Notes: generated from the letters alone by a model not told the origin. A stretch of 64,000 nt of DNA from Desulfarculus sp. (GCA_016218705.1 JACRDC010000058.1:62001-126000), one strand, 5' to 3'; shown: positions 9,120 through 17,992, numbered from the stretch's first letter. Translations and numbers: made by a program.

Positions 9120-10534
9120 TTGACATCCTCGCAGGCCAAGGCCTGGCCGGAGAGCAGGCACAACAGGGCCAGGGCCCGGTGGCGCTCGTGGCCGGCCTGG
9201 ATCATCTTGGCCCTGGCCTCGGCCAGGTCCATCTCCCGTTCCAGCACCTCGGCCGGGGTGGCGGTGCCGGCCTCGCGCTTGGCCCGGGCCACGGCCACCC
9301 GCTCGCCACCCAGCTCCACCTGCTTGCCGGCCAGATCATAGAGGTCATCGTGGCGCTTGAGTTCCTCCCAGAGGCTTAAAACCTGGGTTTGCAGCTTGGC
9401 GCGGGTGTCGCGCACGTCGTCGTGGGCTTTTTTACGCAGGTAGCGGGCCTCGGCCAGGCTGACCGCCGAGGAGCTGCCGTCCAAAAAGGATAGCTTCAGC
9501 CCCTTGCGGTGCAGCTCCTGGTCCTTGAAGTAGAAGGAGGTTTCGTTCTGCTTCTGGTGCTCATAGTCGTAGTAGGTCTTGGCCGAGGCGTCGCCGAAGC
9601 TGATGTCGCACTGCAACATCACCCCCGAGTACTTGTCCGGGCCGGGGAAATCCTCGCCCTCCATGCCATAGCGCCCCACCAGGCTGAGGCGGGGCATGGA
9701 CAGGGTCTCGGCCACCGACAGGCCCAGGCTCTGGTATAGCTCCTCGGACTGGGCCTGCAACAGGGAGGCGTTTTTCTTGAGCGCCTGGCCCAGCAGGCCC
9801 TCGGCCGACTCCGGCGGGGCGTATTGCGGCGCCTGGGGCTTGAGTTCCAGGGCCTGCTCGCGCTCCAGGCCCAGAAGCTCCTTGAGGCGCATCGCCGCCG
9901 CCCGGGCCTGGCTCTGGTTGTCGGCCACCTTGTAGGAGACCTCCAGGAGCCGGGCTTCGGCGTGCAACAGGTCCTCCAGGCGCTGGTAGCCCTCCCTGAC
10001 CCCCTGGCGGGCGCCTTGCACCAGCTCGGCCGCCTTGGCCGAGAGGTCCTGGCCCAGGGTGGCCACCTGCCGGGCCGACAGGAGCTTGTAGTAGACCGGC
10101 ACCACCTCCAGGGCCACCTCCAGGCGTGACTTGGCCTCGGTCAGCCCCACCTTGGTAAGGCCCTGCTTGGCCTGGTCGTGGCGGGCCGTGAGCTGGCCAC
10201 CGGTGTACAGGGTCTGGGTGAGCTTGAGGTCGCTGCTGTAGGTTTCGCGGTCATCCACGGGCCGGCCGAAGTAGTCCACCTTGGGCTGATTGGCCAGGTC
10301 CAGGTCCAGGCGGGGGAAGAAACGGCGCTGGGCCGCGGCCAGCTTTTCCTTTTCCCAGGCCTCCATGCTCTGGGTCTGACCCACCTGGCTGTTGGCGCGC
10401 TGGGCCAGGTCAATGCAGGCCAACAGCCCCAGGGGTTCGGGTCCGCCGCCGGCCAGGGCCAAGCCAGGCGAGCCGGCCAGGCAGACCGCCGTCAGCCACC
10501 ATCCCATGAACAATGCGCACAACCGCCTTGGCAT
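9116..10534 (-). CDS. TolC-family outer membrane efflux protein
   Basis: A 472-residue outer-membrane channel protein with a Sec signal (MPRRLCALFMGWW, cleavage after LALA near residue 28). The mature part has the two long helical halves typical of TolC-family factors, with amphipathic beta segments such as DLKLTQTLYTGGQL in the first half. It forms the exit duct for the RND pump encoded downstream and is the first gene of a four-gene operon in which each junction overlaps by 4 bases. The region upstream (10535-10667) separates it from a divergent gene; I see no strong promoter for it there, only weak candidates near TAAGTATTAC. Confidence 0.9.
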   Translation of the reverse strand: MPRRLCALFMGWWLTAVCLAGSPGLALAGGGPEPLGLLACIDLAQRANSQVGQTQSMEAWEKEKLAAAQRRFFPRLDLDLANQPKVDYFGRPVDDRETYSSDLKLTQTLYTGGQLTARHDQAKQGLTKVGLTEAKSRLEVALEVVPVYYKLLSARQVATLGQDLSAKAAELVQGARQGVREGYQRLEDLLHAEARLLEVSYKVADNQSQARAAAMRLKELLGLEREQALELKPQAPQYAPPESAEGLLGQALKKNASLLQAQSEELYQSLGLSVAETLSMPRLSLVGRYGMEGEDFPGPDKYSGVMLQCDISFGDASAKTYYDYEHQKQNETSFYFKDQELHRKGLKLSFLDGSSSAVSLAEARYLRKKAHDDVRDTRAKLQTQVLSLWEELKRHDDLYDLAGKQVELGGERVAVARAKREAGTATPAEVLEREMDLAEARAKMIQAGHERHRALALLCLLSGQALACEDVK

Positions 10535-10667
10535 GCCTTGAGCCCCGAGCCCATGGAGTAATACTTAAGTAGCCGAAAGACGTTACCCTAACCAACCTGC
10601 CCCAGGCCGGCGGCGCTGTCAAGGGCGCTCCCCAAGGCCAGGCCCCACGCCGCTGGCGCGAGTTTGA

Positions 10668-10696
10668 TTGCCTCATGGTACCGCCTTGCGTATAAT
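10668..10696 (+). promoter_or_regulatory. sigma-70-type promoter of the YkgJ-like gene
   Basis: TTGCCT (10668-10673) and a perfect TATAAT (10691-10696) are separated by 17 bases. Transcription would start near 10703. That rules out the in-frame ATG at 10668 and supports the ATG at 10731. Confidence 0.7.
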
Positions 10697-10730
10697 ACGC
10701 AGGCATTTTTATTTTTGGATATTTTATCGC

Positions 10731-11399
10731 ATGGTTGGAGCAAAGATACCCCACGGCGGCCCCTCGCTGCCCAACGCCTGCCTGGCCCTGTTGGCCAGCC
10801 TGGGCCGGGAACGCGCCCTGGGCGGGGCCATCACGCGGGAGCGCGCCCAGCCCCTGGCGGCCCTGGTCTGGCCCCGGCCCCAGGAGGCCGATGAGGCCGT
10901 GGCCGCCCTGTGCGACCCCTATCTGGCGCTGACCATGCTCTGGCTCACCTTGGGCATGGGGTTCAGGGGCAACCCCCACCACCCCCGTCCGCGCCGGGAG
11001 GAGCAAGACCGCCTGGCCCGCGACCTGCTGGCCTTCCTGGGCCTGCATCTGCGCATCCGCGCCGACCTGCCGGCCCTGGTGGACTGGCCCGCCCAGGGTC
11101 TGGCCCACCAGGAACTCAAGGGCGACGGCGGCTGGTGCGACCTGTGCGGCCGTTGCTGCTGCCACGCCGGCACCGTGCCCACCCCGCCGCCGGGGGTGGA
11201 CTACCCGGCCTACTGGTATCACGCCCTGGCCGGCGACACCCTGCTGCCCCAGCCCTTCTGCCCCTTCCTGTTCCAGTCCCAGGGCCTGCCCCTGTTCTTC
11301 TGCGGCCTGCACCCCATCAAACCCCTGGCCTGCCGCGGCTTCGGCCGCCAGAACTGCCGCCAGGGCCGGCCCCAGCGCGGCTACGGCCCGAGGCCCTGA
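10731..11399 (+). CDS. YkgJ-like protein with Cys-cluster (CxxCGxCC) metal-binding domain
   Basis: A 222-residue cytoplasmic protein. Its C-terminal half has the cysteine pattern of the YkgJ/UPF0153 family (putative zinc or iron-sulfur binding): CDLCGRCCC (Cys136, 139, 142, 143, 144), Cys177 in FCPFL, Cys191 in FFCGLHPIKPLACRGF, Cys201 and Cys209. The N-terminal 130 residues are helical and not recognised; they are longer than in the minimal family members. No signal peptide is present. The start at 10731 follows the promoter at 10668-10696; no convincing Shine-Dalgarno sequence precedes it. The gene diverges from the efflux operon. Its biochemical role is unknown, and the family is usually described only as metal-binding. 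Confidence 0.7.
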   Translation: MVGAKIPHGGPSLPNACLALLASLGRERALGGAITRERAQPLAALVWPRPQEADEAVAALCDPYLALTMLWLTLGMGFRGNPHHPRPRREEQDRLARDLLAFLGLHLRIRADLPALVDWPAQGLAHQELKGDGGWCDLCGRCCCHAGTVPTPPPGVDYPAYWYHALAGDTLLPQPFCPFLFQSQGLPLFFCGLHPIKPLACRGFGRQNCRQGRPQRGYGPRP

Positions 11400-11499
11400 C
11401 CGCCCCGGCCAAACGGGGCAGCTCTGCAACCATAACCAACGGGATCAACTAAAATATGTCGAATCATCCCTCTTTCGGGCGTCTTTTGGCAGCAAGCCG

Positions 11500-11529
11500 T
11501 TGCGCGCTGGGGCCTGTCGTGCATATAAT
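11500..11529 (+). promoter_or_regulatory. promoter immediately abutting the start codon of the SPOR lipoprotein gene
   Basis: TTGCGC (11500-11505) and TATAAT (11524-11529) have an 18-base spacer. The last base of the -10 box is only 7 bases before the ATG at 11537, so transcription would begin at or next to the start codon. Confidence 0.6.
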
Positions 11530-11536
11530 CACCCCC

Positions 11537-12934
11537 ATGCGGCGCACCCTCCATATCGCCATCTTGTGCCTGCTCCTGGCCTTGGGCGCGGCCCTGCAGG
11601 GCTGCGGCGGCAAGGAGCCGGCCCCCGAATCGCCGGTCATGGTCCGGGACTGCCTGTGGGTGCTGTGGATCAAGGACCCGGCGCAGGCCCAGGACGCCGC
11701 CGTGCAGATCGCCAAGGGCCGCAACCTGACCCTGGTGGCCCGGGAATACGTCCGCCAGGGGCCGGAAAAGGCCACCCTGGACACCGGCTGCCCCACCCTC
11801 TCCGAGCTGCCCATGGGCGTGGTGGACGCGGCCCGTGCCCTGGCCCTGGGCCAGGTCAGCCCCGGCATCGCGCTACGCGGCGGCACCGCCTTTGTCATGC
11901 GCGGCAGCGACCGCCACCGCCTGGCGGCCCAGGCCCATTACGCCAAAAAGCAATACAAGGAGGCCCAGGAGGCCGCCTTGCAGGACTTGGCGCTCAACCC
12001 CTCCAGCGCCGCCTCCTGGCTCCTATTGGGCCAGAGCCGCGCGGCGGCCGGCGACCTGGCCGGGGCACACAAGGCCTTTGACACGGGCCTGTTGATAGAC
12101 CCCCGCGACCCTGAGCTGCAAAAGGCCAAGCGTCTGCCCGGCCAGGCCCCCGCCCCCTTGGCGCCGGCCATGCCGCCCGCGCCCACGGCGGCGGTGCCGC
12201 CCGCCCCGGCCGAGCCGGCCGCGCCTGGCGCCGGCCCAGCCGCCACGGCCCCGGCCATGACCGTGGGCGCGCCGCCGGAGATACCCAACGAGGACGTGCT
12301 GGAGGCCCGCCAACTGCTGGACAGCGCCAAGCACGCCAACAAGGACGGGCGCGATCCGGTCAAGGCCGAGCAACTGCTGCTCAGGGCCACCAAGCTGGAC
12401 CCCAAGCTGGCGCCGGCCTGGCTCCTCTTGGCCCAGTTGCAGGAGGCCAAGGGCCAGTACGCCGAGGCCACCATCAGCTATCACCAGGCCGCCAGCCAGG
12501 ACCCCGCCCTGGAGGAAGCCAACACCGGCCTGCGCCGCAGCTTCCTGGCCCTGGACAAGGAACGGGTGGCCCGCCTGGGCTCCAGCGAACCCAGCCGGCC
12601 GCCCATCCCCCGGGACACCCTGCCCGACGCCCCCAAGCGGGTCATTCCCCGGGGCACCCTGCCCGACGCCCCCGCCCAAACGGGCAAGTGGGACCATTTC
12701 TTCCAGGTGGCCTCGGTAAAAAGCCAGAGCGAGGCCCAGCAGGAGGCCCGCAACTGGACCCGCCGGGGCTTCCACACCAAGGTCTGGGCCTGGCAGGGAC
12801 CGGACGGCGGCACCTGGCAGCGGGTGCTGGTGGGTCCCTACACCACCCGCGAACAGGCCCGCGCGGCGGCTCAAAAGCTCAAGGACCAGGGCAGCCTAAG
12901 TTTCTTCTCGCTGGTGGAATTTCCCCGCCACTAG
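11537..12934 (+). CDS. lipoprotein with parvulin-like segment, TPR repeats and C-terminal SPOR domain
   Basis: A 465-residue envelope protein. Residues 1-23 form a lipoprotein signal with lipobox LQGC (Cys23). Residues about 40-130 resemble a PpiC/parvulin rotamase fold (the segment ELPMGVVDAARALALGQVSPG matches the usual loop-helix), but I cannot confirm active-site residues. TPR-like helix pairs follow, interrupted by a Pro/Ala linker (about 195-250) and resuming at about 255-335. A proline-rich tail precedes a SPOR domain (about 388-463; motifs FFQVASVKSQSEAQQEA and RVLVGPYTTREQARAAA), the module that binds glycan-denuded peptidoglycan at division sites. The upstream in-frame ATG at 11456 would bury the lipobox behind 27 residues and lies before the promoter. 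The protein probably scaffolds or folds proteins at septal peptidoglycan. Confidence 0.8.
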   Translation: MRRTLHIAILCLLLALGAALQGCGGKEPAPESPVMVRDCLWVLWIKDPAQAQDAAVQIAKGRNLTLVAREYVRQGPEKATLDTGCPTLSELPMGVVDAARALALGQVSPGIALRGGTAFVMRGSDRHRLAAQAHYAKKQYKEAQEAALQDLALNPSSAASWLLLGQSRAAAGDLAGAHKAFDTGLLIDPRDPELQKAKRLPGQAPAPLAPAMPPAPTAAVPPAPAEPAAPGAGPAATAPAMTVGAPPEIPNEDVLEARQLLDSAKHANKDGRDPVKAEQLLLRATKLDPKLAPAWLLLAQLQEAKGQYAEATISYHQAASQDPALEEANTGLRRSFLALDKERVARLGSSEPSRPPIPRDTLPDAPKRVIPRGTLPDAPAQTGKWDHFFQVASVKSQSEAQQEARNWTRRGFHTKVWAWQGPDGGTWQRVLVGPYTTREQARAAAQKLKDQGSLSFFSLVEFPRH

Positions 12935-12969
12935 GCCGGCGCCGGCCTGGGCCGCCGCAAGCGCTCTCG

Positions 12970-13010
12970 AAGGTTGGGTTACGCGATGCGAAACCCAACC
13001 TTTTCATTTC
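12970..13010 (+). terminator. intergenic palindrome acting as a terminator
   Basis: An 11-base perfect stem (12970-12980 with 12992-13002) encloses a smaller CGC/GCG stem and is followed by TTCATTT. It lies 35 bases past the SPOR lipoprotein gene. The sequence resembles a palindrome class seen between genes in many GC-rich genomes (from memory). Confidence 0.65.
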
Positions 13011-13121
13011 CCTTGGCCAGACCGTGACGAAGAAGATGTTGCCAGGGGGCGGCAAATCAGGCTACCTGTATAGGCAAGCAGCGGCGCCGCACGCCCGAGA
13101 CGTCAACCCTGGAGCATTCCC

Positions 13122-15137
13122 ATGGACCAGTATCCCCTGTTGTTGTCGCCCCTGACCATCAACCAGATGACCCTGCGCAACCGCATCGTCATGCCGGCCA
13201 TCCATCTCAACTACACCCCCGGCGGCAAGGTCAGCGACCAGTTGGTGGCCTTCTACGCCGAGCGCGCCCAGGGCGGGGCCGGCCTGTTGATCGTGGGCGG
13301 CTGTGTCATCAACGACATGTCCGGCGGCCCGGTCTTCGTCTCCATCAAGGACGACCGCGACATCGAGGGGCTCTCGCGCCTGGCCGAGGCTGCCCACGAT
13401 CATGGCGCGGCCATCGGCGTGCAGCTCTACATGGCCGGGGCCTATGCCCACCGCGCCCTAATCGGCCAGCAGCCCATCAGTTCCTCGCCCCACCTCTCAG
13501 GCTTCACCAAGGACGAGGCCCGGGCCATGACCCTGGAGGAGATCAGCCAGGTGCAGGATGACTTCGCCCGCGCGGCCCTGCGCGCCAAGAAGGCCGGCCT
13601 GGACATGGTGGAGATCCTGGGCTCGGCTGGCTACCTCATCTGCCAGTTCCTCTCGCCCAAGATCAACAAGCGCGAGGACAAGTACGGCGGCCCCCTGGAG
13701 AACCGCATGCGCTTCGGCCTGGAGACGGTGGCCAAGGTGCGTTCGGCGGTGGGGCCGGAGTTCTGCGTGGGCATCCGCATCGCCGGCAATGACTTCATCC
13801 CCGGCAGCCACACCAACAGCGAGGCCGCCCAGTTCGCCAAGGCCTGCGTGGAGGCGGGGGTGGACATGATAAACGTCACCGGCGGCTGGCACGAGACCCT
13901 GGTGCCCCAGATCACCTCCGAGTTGCCGGCGGCGGGTTTCAGCTACCTGGCGCGCGGGGTCAAGCGCGGCGTGGGCCAGGCCACGCCGGTGGCGGCCAGC
14001 AACCGCATCCACGGCCCCGGCCTGGCCGAGGACCTCCTGGCCCGGGGCGACGCCGACCTGGTGTGCATGTGCCGGCCCCTGTTGGCCGACCCCGAGCTGC
14101 CCAAGAAGACCGCCGCCGGCCGGCCCGACCTGATCCGCCGCTGCGTGGCCTGCAACCAGGGCTGCTTCGACGCCATACCCCAGATGCAGCCGGTGGGCTG
14201 CATGGTCAATCCCCGGGCCGGCCGCGAGGCTTTAGTGCCCGCGAAAGCGCCGGCGGCCTCCCCTGCCCAGACGGTGGTGGTGGTGGGCGGCGGCCCGGCC
14301 GGCTGCCAGGCGGCCATCACCGCCGCCCAGCGCGGCCACAAGGTGGTCCTGCTGGAGTCCGCCGGCCAACTGGGCGGCCAGGTGGCCTGGTACCCCCAGG
14401 CGGTGGAGAAGCCCGACTTCGCCTCCATCCCGGCCTGGCAGGGGGCCACCCTCAAGGAGCTGGGCGTGGAGGTGCGTCTCAACACCCTGGCCGGCGCCGA
14501 ATCCGTGGCCGCGCTGAACCCGGCCAAGGTGATCCTGGCCAGCGGCGCGGTCCCGGCCTTGCCACCCATCCCCGGCGTGGACCTGCCCCTGGTCAAGACC
14601 GCCTGGCAGGTACTCAAGGGCCAAGCCCGGCCCCAGGGCCGGGTGGTGGTCATCGGTGGCGGGGCCGTGGGCCTGGAGACGGCCCTGCACGTGGCCCGCC
14701 GGGGGGCGCTCACCCCGGAGCAGGCCTACTACCTCACGCTCTTTAGGGCCGAGGCGCCCGAGGTCCTGGACCGGCTCATCGCCCAGGGCAGCCACCAGGT
14801 CACGGTGCTGGAGATGCTGCCCAAGCTGGGGCAGGGCATCGGCCGCTCCACCCGCTGGATCGTCTTCGGCAAGATCAAGCGCTTTGGGGTCAAGGCCCAC
14901 ACCAAGGTGCAGGTGCGGGCCATCGAGGAAGGCGGCGTGCGTGCCCTGGTGGACGGGGCGGAGCAGTTCTTCCCGGCCGAGACGGTGATCATGGCCGCTG
15001 GCATGCGCCCAGTGGACCAGCTTAAGGCCGATCTGGCGGCCCGGGGACTCAAGGTGAGCGTGGTGGGCGACGCCGCCGGGGCGGGCTCGGTGCTCAAGTC
15101 CATCGCCCAGGGCTTCCAGGCCGGCCTGGAGGTATAG
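13122..15137 (+). CDS. NADH:flavin oxidoreductase / 2,4-dienoyl-CoA reductase family enzyme
   Basis: A 671-residue flavoenzyme of the Old Yellow Enzyme plus Rossmann architecture. Residues 1 to about 335 form the FMN-binding TIM barrel (LRNRIVMPAIHLNY near the start; FCVGIRI and HGPGLAEDLLARGDADLV later). A [4Fe-4S] site follows with the family spacing: Cys341, Cys344, Cys348 and Cys360 (C-x2-C-x3-C-x11-C). An FAD Rossmann motif VVVVGGGPAG lies at 385-394 and a second dinucleotide motif VVVIGGGAVG at about 508-517. The family reduces enoyl-type double bonds, passing electrons from NAD(P)H through FAD and the cluster to FMN. Members include dienoyl-CoA reductase, trimethylamine dehydrogenase and bile-acid enzymes, so the substrate is uncertain. 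A GGAG ribosome site precedes the ATG. The neighbours do not narrow the pathway. Confidence 0.88.
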   Translation: MDQYPLLLSPLTINQMTLRNRIVMPAIHLNYTPGGKVSDQLVAFYAERAQGGAGLLIVGGCVINDMSGGPVFVSIKDDRDIEGLSRLAEAAHDHGAAIGVQLYMAGAYAHRALIGQQPISSSPHLSGFTKDEARAMTLEEISQVQDDFARAALRAKKAGLDMVEILGSAGYLICQFLSPKINKREDKYGGPLENRMRFGLETVAKVRSAVGPEFCVGIRIAGNDFIPGSHTNSEAAQFAKACVEAGVDMINVTGGWHETLVPQITSELPAAGFSYLARGVKRGVGQATPVAASNRIHGPGLAEDLLARGDADLVCMCRPLLADPELPKKTAAGRPDLIRRCVACNQGCFDAIPQMQPVGCMVNPRAGREALVPAKAPAASPAQTVVVVGGGPAGCQAAITAAQRGHKVVLLESAGQLGGQVAWYPQAVEKPDFASIPAWQGATLKELGVEVRLNTLAGAESVAALNPAKVILASGAVPALPPIPGVDLPLVKTAWQVLKGQARPQGRVVVIGGGAVGLETALHVARRGALTPEQAYYLTLFRAEAPEVLDRLIAQGSHQVTVLEMLPKLGQGIGRSTRWIVFGKIKRFGVKAHTKVQVRAIEEGGVRALVDGAEQFFPAETVIMAAGMRPVDQLKADLAARGLKVSVVGDAAGAGSVLKSIAQGFQAGLEV

Positions 15138-15201
15138 AGTAGCGGCAGCCAGCCGGGCGGGACCGCCCCGCCCGCCCGGCGCACCATCGAGGAGGCAGGC
15201 C

Positions 15202-16116
15202 ATGGAGGTCTTCGTCACCGGCGGCAGCGGTTTCGTGGGCAGAAGTCTGAGCCAGGGCCTCTTGCGGCAAGGGCACGGGGTCACGGTGCTCTCGCGTTCG
15301 GCTGGGGCCGCCGCCCGCCTGCCCCCGGGAGTGAAGACCTGCCTGGGCGACCCCACCAGCCCCGGCCCCTGGCAGGAGGAGGCGGCCCGCTGCCAGGGTT
15401 TCGTCAACCTGGCCGGGGCTTCCATCTTCGAGCGCTGGACGCCCGAGTACAAGCGCCTGATCCTGGAGAGCCGCCTGCAGAGCACCAGCAACCTGGTGCT
15501 GGCCATGGGCCGGCGGCAGGACAGCCAGCCGGCGGTGCTCCTCTCGGCCTCGGCGGTGGGCTACTACGGCTTCCACGGCGACGAGGAGCTGGACGAGAAC
15601 GCCCCGGCGGGCAACGACTTCCTGGCCCAGGTCTGCCGGCGGTGGGAAGCCGAGGCCGCGCGGGCCCAGGACCTGGGCGCCCGGGTGGTGCGCACGCGCT
15701 TCGGCATCGTGCTGGGAGACAAGGGCGGGGCCCTGGGCAAGATGCTGCCCATCTTCCGCCTGGGCCTGGGCGGGGTGCTGGGCAGCGGCAAACAGTGGTT
15801 CAGTTGGATACACCAGCAGGACCTGGTCTCGGCCTTGTTGTGGTGCCTCGAAAGGCCCGAGGCATCCGGCGCCATCAACTGCACGGCCCCCCGGCCCGTG
15901 ACCAACCGCGACATGGCCAAGGCCCTGGGCCGCGTCCTGCGCCGGCCCTCCTTCTGGCCGGTGCCTGGTTTCGCCGTGGAGCTGGCCCTGGGCGAGTTCG
16001 GCTCGGTGCTCACCCAGGGTCAGAGGGTGCTGCCACGGCGGCTCCTGGCCATGGGCTTCGGCTTTACCTTCCCCACGGTGGAGCAGGCCCTGGCCGACCT
16101 GCTGGCCGCGGCCTAG
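15202..16116 (+). CDS. TIGR01777-family NAD(P)-dependent epimerase (YfcH-like)
   Basis: A 304-residue short-chain dehydrogenase/reductase. The nucleotide-binding motif VTGGSGFVGRSL lies at the N-terminus, followed by NLAGASIFERWT, a signature of this family, and the SASAVGYYG segment holding the catalytic Tyr. A C-terminal region with SWIHQQDLVSALLW is also typical. YfcH-like proteins are widespread but their substrate is not established. A strong GGAGG site lies 8 bases before the ATG. A GC-rich hairpin (15153-15179) separates it from the flavoenzyme gene, and a perfect 17-base palindrome follows it. Confidence 0.88.
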   Translation: MEVFVTGGSGFVGRSLSQGLLRQGHGVTVLSRSAGAAARLPPGVKTCLGDPTSPGPWQEEAARCQGFVNLAGASIFERWTPEYKRLILESRLQSTSNLVLAMGRRQDSQPAVLLSASAVGYYGFHGDEELDENAPAGNDFLAQVCRRWEAEAARAQDLGARVVRTRFGIVLGDKGGALGKMLPIFRLGLGGVLGSGKQWFSWIHQQDLVSALLWCLERPEASGAINCTAPRPVTNRDMAKALGRVLRRPSFWPVPGFAVELALGEFGSVLTQGQRVLPRRLLAMGFGFTFPTVEQALADLLAAA

Positions 16117-16118
16117 CG

Positions 16119-16154
16119 CCCGGCCGCCCACCCGGGGCCGGGTGGGCGGCCGGG
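16119..16154. repeat. perfect 17-base inverted repeat between genes
   Basis: Bases 16119-16135 are exactly complementary to 16138-16154 around a 2-base centre. No T-run follows on either strand, so this is a strong hairpin but not a textbook intrinsic terminator. Confidence 0.85.
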
Positions 16155-16180
16155 GGTAACTAGCCGAATATGCACCACCC

Positions 16181-16209
16181 TTGACGAAGGCCCCTTAAGC
16201 AGGTATGAA
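16181..16209 (+). promoter_or_regulatory. promoter of the nucleotide-sugar dehydrogenase operon
   Basis: TTGACG (16181-16186), a 17-base spacer and TATGAA (16204-16209) give transcription near 16216 and a leader of about 70 bases. Confidence 0.6.
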
Positions 16210-16286
16210 GTGTGGACCCGAGTTGGCCAAACCCAGCCGCCCCTTTCGCGGGGTGGCCAGTATCCGCCCCCCAGGAGTAGCAGGTA

Positions 16287-17939
16287 GTGAGCAACCAAGA
16301 CCGCCAATATTCCATCAGCCCCGAGGGGGAGGCCTTCCCCCTGCCCGACCAGGAGGACTACCGCCGCGAGAACCAGCGCCTGGCCGAGTTGGCCGCCGCC
16401 GCCCGGGCCAAGGGGCAGCAGGTGGTGGTGGTCATGGGCGTGGGCTTCGTGGGCGCGGTGATGGCCGCCGTGGTGGCCGACAGCGTGGACGCCAGCGGCA
16501 AGCCCGGCAAGTTCGTCATCGGCATGCAGCGCCCCAGCCCCCGTAGCTACTGGAAAATCCCCCTGCTCAACCGCGGGCTGGCCCCGGTCAAGGCCGAGGA
16601 CCCCGAGGTGGACGCGGCCATCGCCCGCTGCGTGAACGACAAGAAGACGCTCACCGCCAGTTTCTCCTACGAGGCCCTTGCCCACGCCGACGTGGTGGTG
16701 GTGGACGTGCAGTGCGACTACTCCAAGGCCGCCCTGGCCGACGTGACCCAGGGCACCGTGGAGATGGCCGCCCTGGAGAGTAGCTTGCAGGTCATCGCCG
16801 AGAAGATACCTCCGGCCTGCCTGGTGCTCATCGAGACCACGGTGCCGCCGGGCACCACCGAGTACGTGGCCTGGCCCATCATGAAGAAGGCCTTCAAGGC
16901 CCGGGGGCTTGACTCCGAGCCGCTCTTGGCCCACAGCTTCGAGCGGGTCATGCCCGGCAAGGACTACGTCAAAAGCATCCGCGACTTCTGGCGGGTCTGC
17001 TCGGGTGTCAACCAGGAGAGCCGCGGCCTGGTGGAGCGCTTTTTGAGCGAGGTGCTCAACGTCAAGGAGTTCCCGCTGACCGTGCTGGACCGGCCCATCG
17101 AGAGCGAGACCTGCAAGATCGTGGAGAACAGCTTTAGGGCCACCATCCTGGCCTTCATGGACGAGTGGAGCGTCTTCGCCGAGCGCAACGGGGTGGACAT
17201 CGTCAAGGTGATAAAGGCCATCAAGGCCCGGCCCACCCACAACAACCTGATGTTCCCCGGCCCGGGCATCGGCGGCTACTGCCTGCCCAAGGACGGCGGC
17301 CTGGGGGTGTGGGCCTACCACCACCTCATGGGCTTTCAGGGTTCCCTGTTCAAACTGACGCCCATGGCCATAGACATCAACGACAGCCGCGCCTTGCACG
17401 CGGCCGAGCTGGTACGCGACTCCCTGCGCAACATGGGGCGCATCGTGGCCGCCAGCGAGGTGGTGGTGCTGGGCGCGGCCTACCGCGAGGACGTGGGCGA
17501 CACCCGCTACGCCGGTAGCGAGCTGGTGGTGCGCAAGCTGGCCGAGATGGGCGCGGCGGTCAAGGTGCACGACCCCTACGTGCTGCGCTGGTGGGAGATG
17601 GAGAAGCAGGACACCTACCCCGCGCCCGGGCACAGCCGCTCGCGCTTCTTCCGCAACCAGGACGACCTGATGAACCTGAGGGTCTCCCAGGACCTGGCGG
17701 GCAGCCTCAAGGGCGCCGACGCGGTGGTGCTGGCCGTGCGCCATGGCCAGTACATGGACCTGGACCCCGACTGGGTGGTGGCCCAGTGCGGCGGCCCGGT
17801 GGCGGTGGTGGACTGCTTCGCCATCCTGGACGACGCGCGCATCCGCCGCTACTTCGAGCTGGGCTGCGAGGTCAAGGGCATGGGCCGTGGCCACGTCAAG
17901 CGCATCAAGGACGAGGTGCGCGCCGCCCAGCAGGCCTAG
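16287..17939 (+). CDS. UDP-glucose/GDP-mannose dehydrogenase family protein
   Basis: A 550-residue cytoplasmic enzyme. The Rossmann motif is VVVVMGVGFVGAVMAAV (about 48-64), the central domain contains the ETTVPPGTTEYV segment, and the active-site region PGPGIGGYCLPKD carries the catalytic Cys332. The family oxidises nucleotide-sugar alcohols to uronic acids using two NAD. The protein is about 100 residues longer than typical UDP-glucose dehydrogenases, with an insert after the nucleotide-binding motif, so the precise sugar is uncertain. The start is GTG with AGGAG 9 bases upstream. The ROK kinase gene follows within about 50 bases and is probably co-transcribed; together they suggest activated sugar supply for a surface polysaccharide. 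Confidence 0.88.
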   Translation: MSNQDRQYSISPEGEAFPLPDQEDYRRENQRLAELAAAARAKGQQVVVVMGVGFVGAVMAAVVADSVDASGKPGKFVIGMQRPSPRSYWKIPLLNRGLAPVKAEDPEVDAAIARCVNDKKTLTASFSYEALAHADVVVVDVQCDYSKAALADVTQGTVEMAALESSLQVIAEKIPPACLVLIETTVPPGTTEYVAWPIMKKAFKARGLDSEPLLAHSFERVMPGKDYVKSIRDFWRVCSGVNQESRGLVERFLSEVLNVKEFPLTVLDRPIESETCKIVENSFRATILAFMDEWSVFAERNGVDIVKVIKAIKARPTHNNLMFPGPGIGGYCLPKDGGLGVWAYHHLMGFQGSLFKLTPMAIDINDSRALHAAELVRDSLRNMGRIVAASEVVVLGAAYREDVGDTRYAGSELVVRKLAEMGAAVKVHDPYVLRWWEMEKQDTYPAPGHSRSRFFRNQDDLMNLRVSQDLAGSLKGADAVVLAVRHGQYMDLDPDWVVAQCGGPVAVVDCFAILDDARIRRYFELGCEVKGMGRGHVKRIKDEVRAAQQA

Positions 17940-17992
17940 GGCGCGGGAGGCCGCCGGGATGGAACATCATCGGCGCCGGTAGCCACAAGGCC

